From Kineothrix sp. MSJ-39 (GTDB lineage Bacteria; Bacillota; Clostridia; Lachnospirales; Lachnospiraceae), in the NCBI RefSeq assembly GCF_018917935.1, contig NZ_JAHLPN010000010.1, positions 48,582-112,581 on the forward strand: a stretch of DNA of 64,000 nt, given 5' to 3'. The notes beneath the pieces were generated by a model. The model worked only from the letters and a program-made list of their open reading frames with translations, was not told the DNA's origin and searched no databases. This document shows positions 63,916 through 64,000 of the stretch, piece after piece. The first letter of the stretch is position 1, and each line of letters opens with the position of its first letter. A program made the position numbers and the translations under genes.

Positions 63916-64000
63916 CCTTGATTTTACTGGATTTGTTGAACGGTTTACAAGTTACATATATCTTCAAACTAGAGTTTTCTGGATATGAAGTAGCTTCAAT
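63860..64000 (-). CDS. C-terminal fragment of an upstream gene, possibly LysR-type
   Basis: An open frame enters from the window edge and stops at TAA 63860-63862 after 46 codons. The peptide contains PENSSLKIYVTCKPFNKSS and KIKAFVEHALKRIE, then LLLNMH encoded within the duplicated unit. The pattern of a strand, a basic loop and a helix with AF near the end recalls the C-terminus of LysR-type regulators, but too little is visible to be sure. Alternatively it is the upstream part of the gene at 62187, separated by the 35-bp duplication. Confidence 0.5.
   Translation of the reverse strand: MEATSYPENSSLKIYVTCKPFNKSSKIKAFVEHALKRIERLLLNMH

Noticed and set aside
52997..64000. Prophage or integrative element
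   Set aside because: No integrase, phage structural, relaxase or conjugation genes are seen; only an IS21 element and gene fragments.

Overview
The window looks like the chromosome of a Gram-positive anaerobe of the Lachnospiraceae (Clostridia). The signs are a type III glutamine synthetase, a lysine/alanine-rich DUF6465-type protein, HPr-like small proteins, strong AGGAGG ribosome sites with many leading-A/T spacers, and the Firmicute gene orders ireB-ruvX-DUF1292 and hrcA-grpE-dnaK-dnaJ-prmA-rsmE. Nearly all genes from 1 to 53 kb lie on the minus strand. The species cannot be named from the sequence alone.

Region by region: 0-3.2 kb carries the end of a WecG/TagA-type glycosyltransferase, a CPBP membrane protease, a small HPr-like protein, CvfB and an acyl-ACP thioesterase. 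At 3.2-6 kb are a tRNA-Gln(CTG) and type III glutamine synthetase with a terminator-like hairpin in its leader. At 6-12 kb is a tRNA wobble-uridine modification and RNA-decay cluster (trhP, trmR, MltG-like, YlbF, RNase J, DUF1292, ruvX, ireB). At 12-19.3 kb are mtaB, a second HPr-like protein on the plus strand, thiI with its cysteine desulfurase, rsmE and prmA. At 19.4-24.6 kb is the class I heat-shock operon under a CIRCE operator. At 24.7-30.8 kb are DUF6465, uppP, a patatin, an aminotransferase and an MBOAT/SGNH acylation pair. At 31.2-40.7 kb is a sugar ABC importer next to a three-component sensor (binding protein, YesM-type kinase, YesN-type regulator, second binding protein). At 40.7-46.9 kb are a CorA protein, a 1299-residue secreted FN3 protein and a Dus enzyme. 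At 47-53 kb is a GDP-mannose to GDP-fucose cluster (manC, gmd, fcl) with an AraC regulator and a polytopic membrane protein.

From about 53 kb onward the window becomes an accessory region. It holds an HD-domain gene and its 97 percent identical truncated copy, two different PD-(D/E)XK (Rpn-like) genes with fragments, a DUF234-type ATPase, a decayed IS21-family element with an intact istB, and shared 87-bp blocks. The last 3.5 kb is clearly more AT-rich. It carries a three-gene operon: a STAND-like/TPR protein ending in a cold-shock-like domain but lacking its NTPase, a two-helix membrane protein, and a coiled-coil protein. A perfect 35-bp tandem duplication sits at the 5' edge of this operon.

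A second theme is DNA structure. Many intergenic gaps hold small perfect hairpins with trinucleotide loops that read GNA on one strand and TNC on the other. They include a two-copy, roughly 55-bp interspersed element (3320-3374 and 34069-34123) whose copies differ only at the middle base of their two loops, and a three-unit tandem array that contains the 3' end of prmA. The best candidates for something undescribed are this hairpin family and the terminal STAND/TPR/CSD operon.
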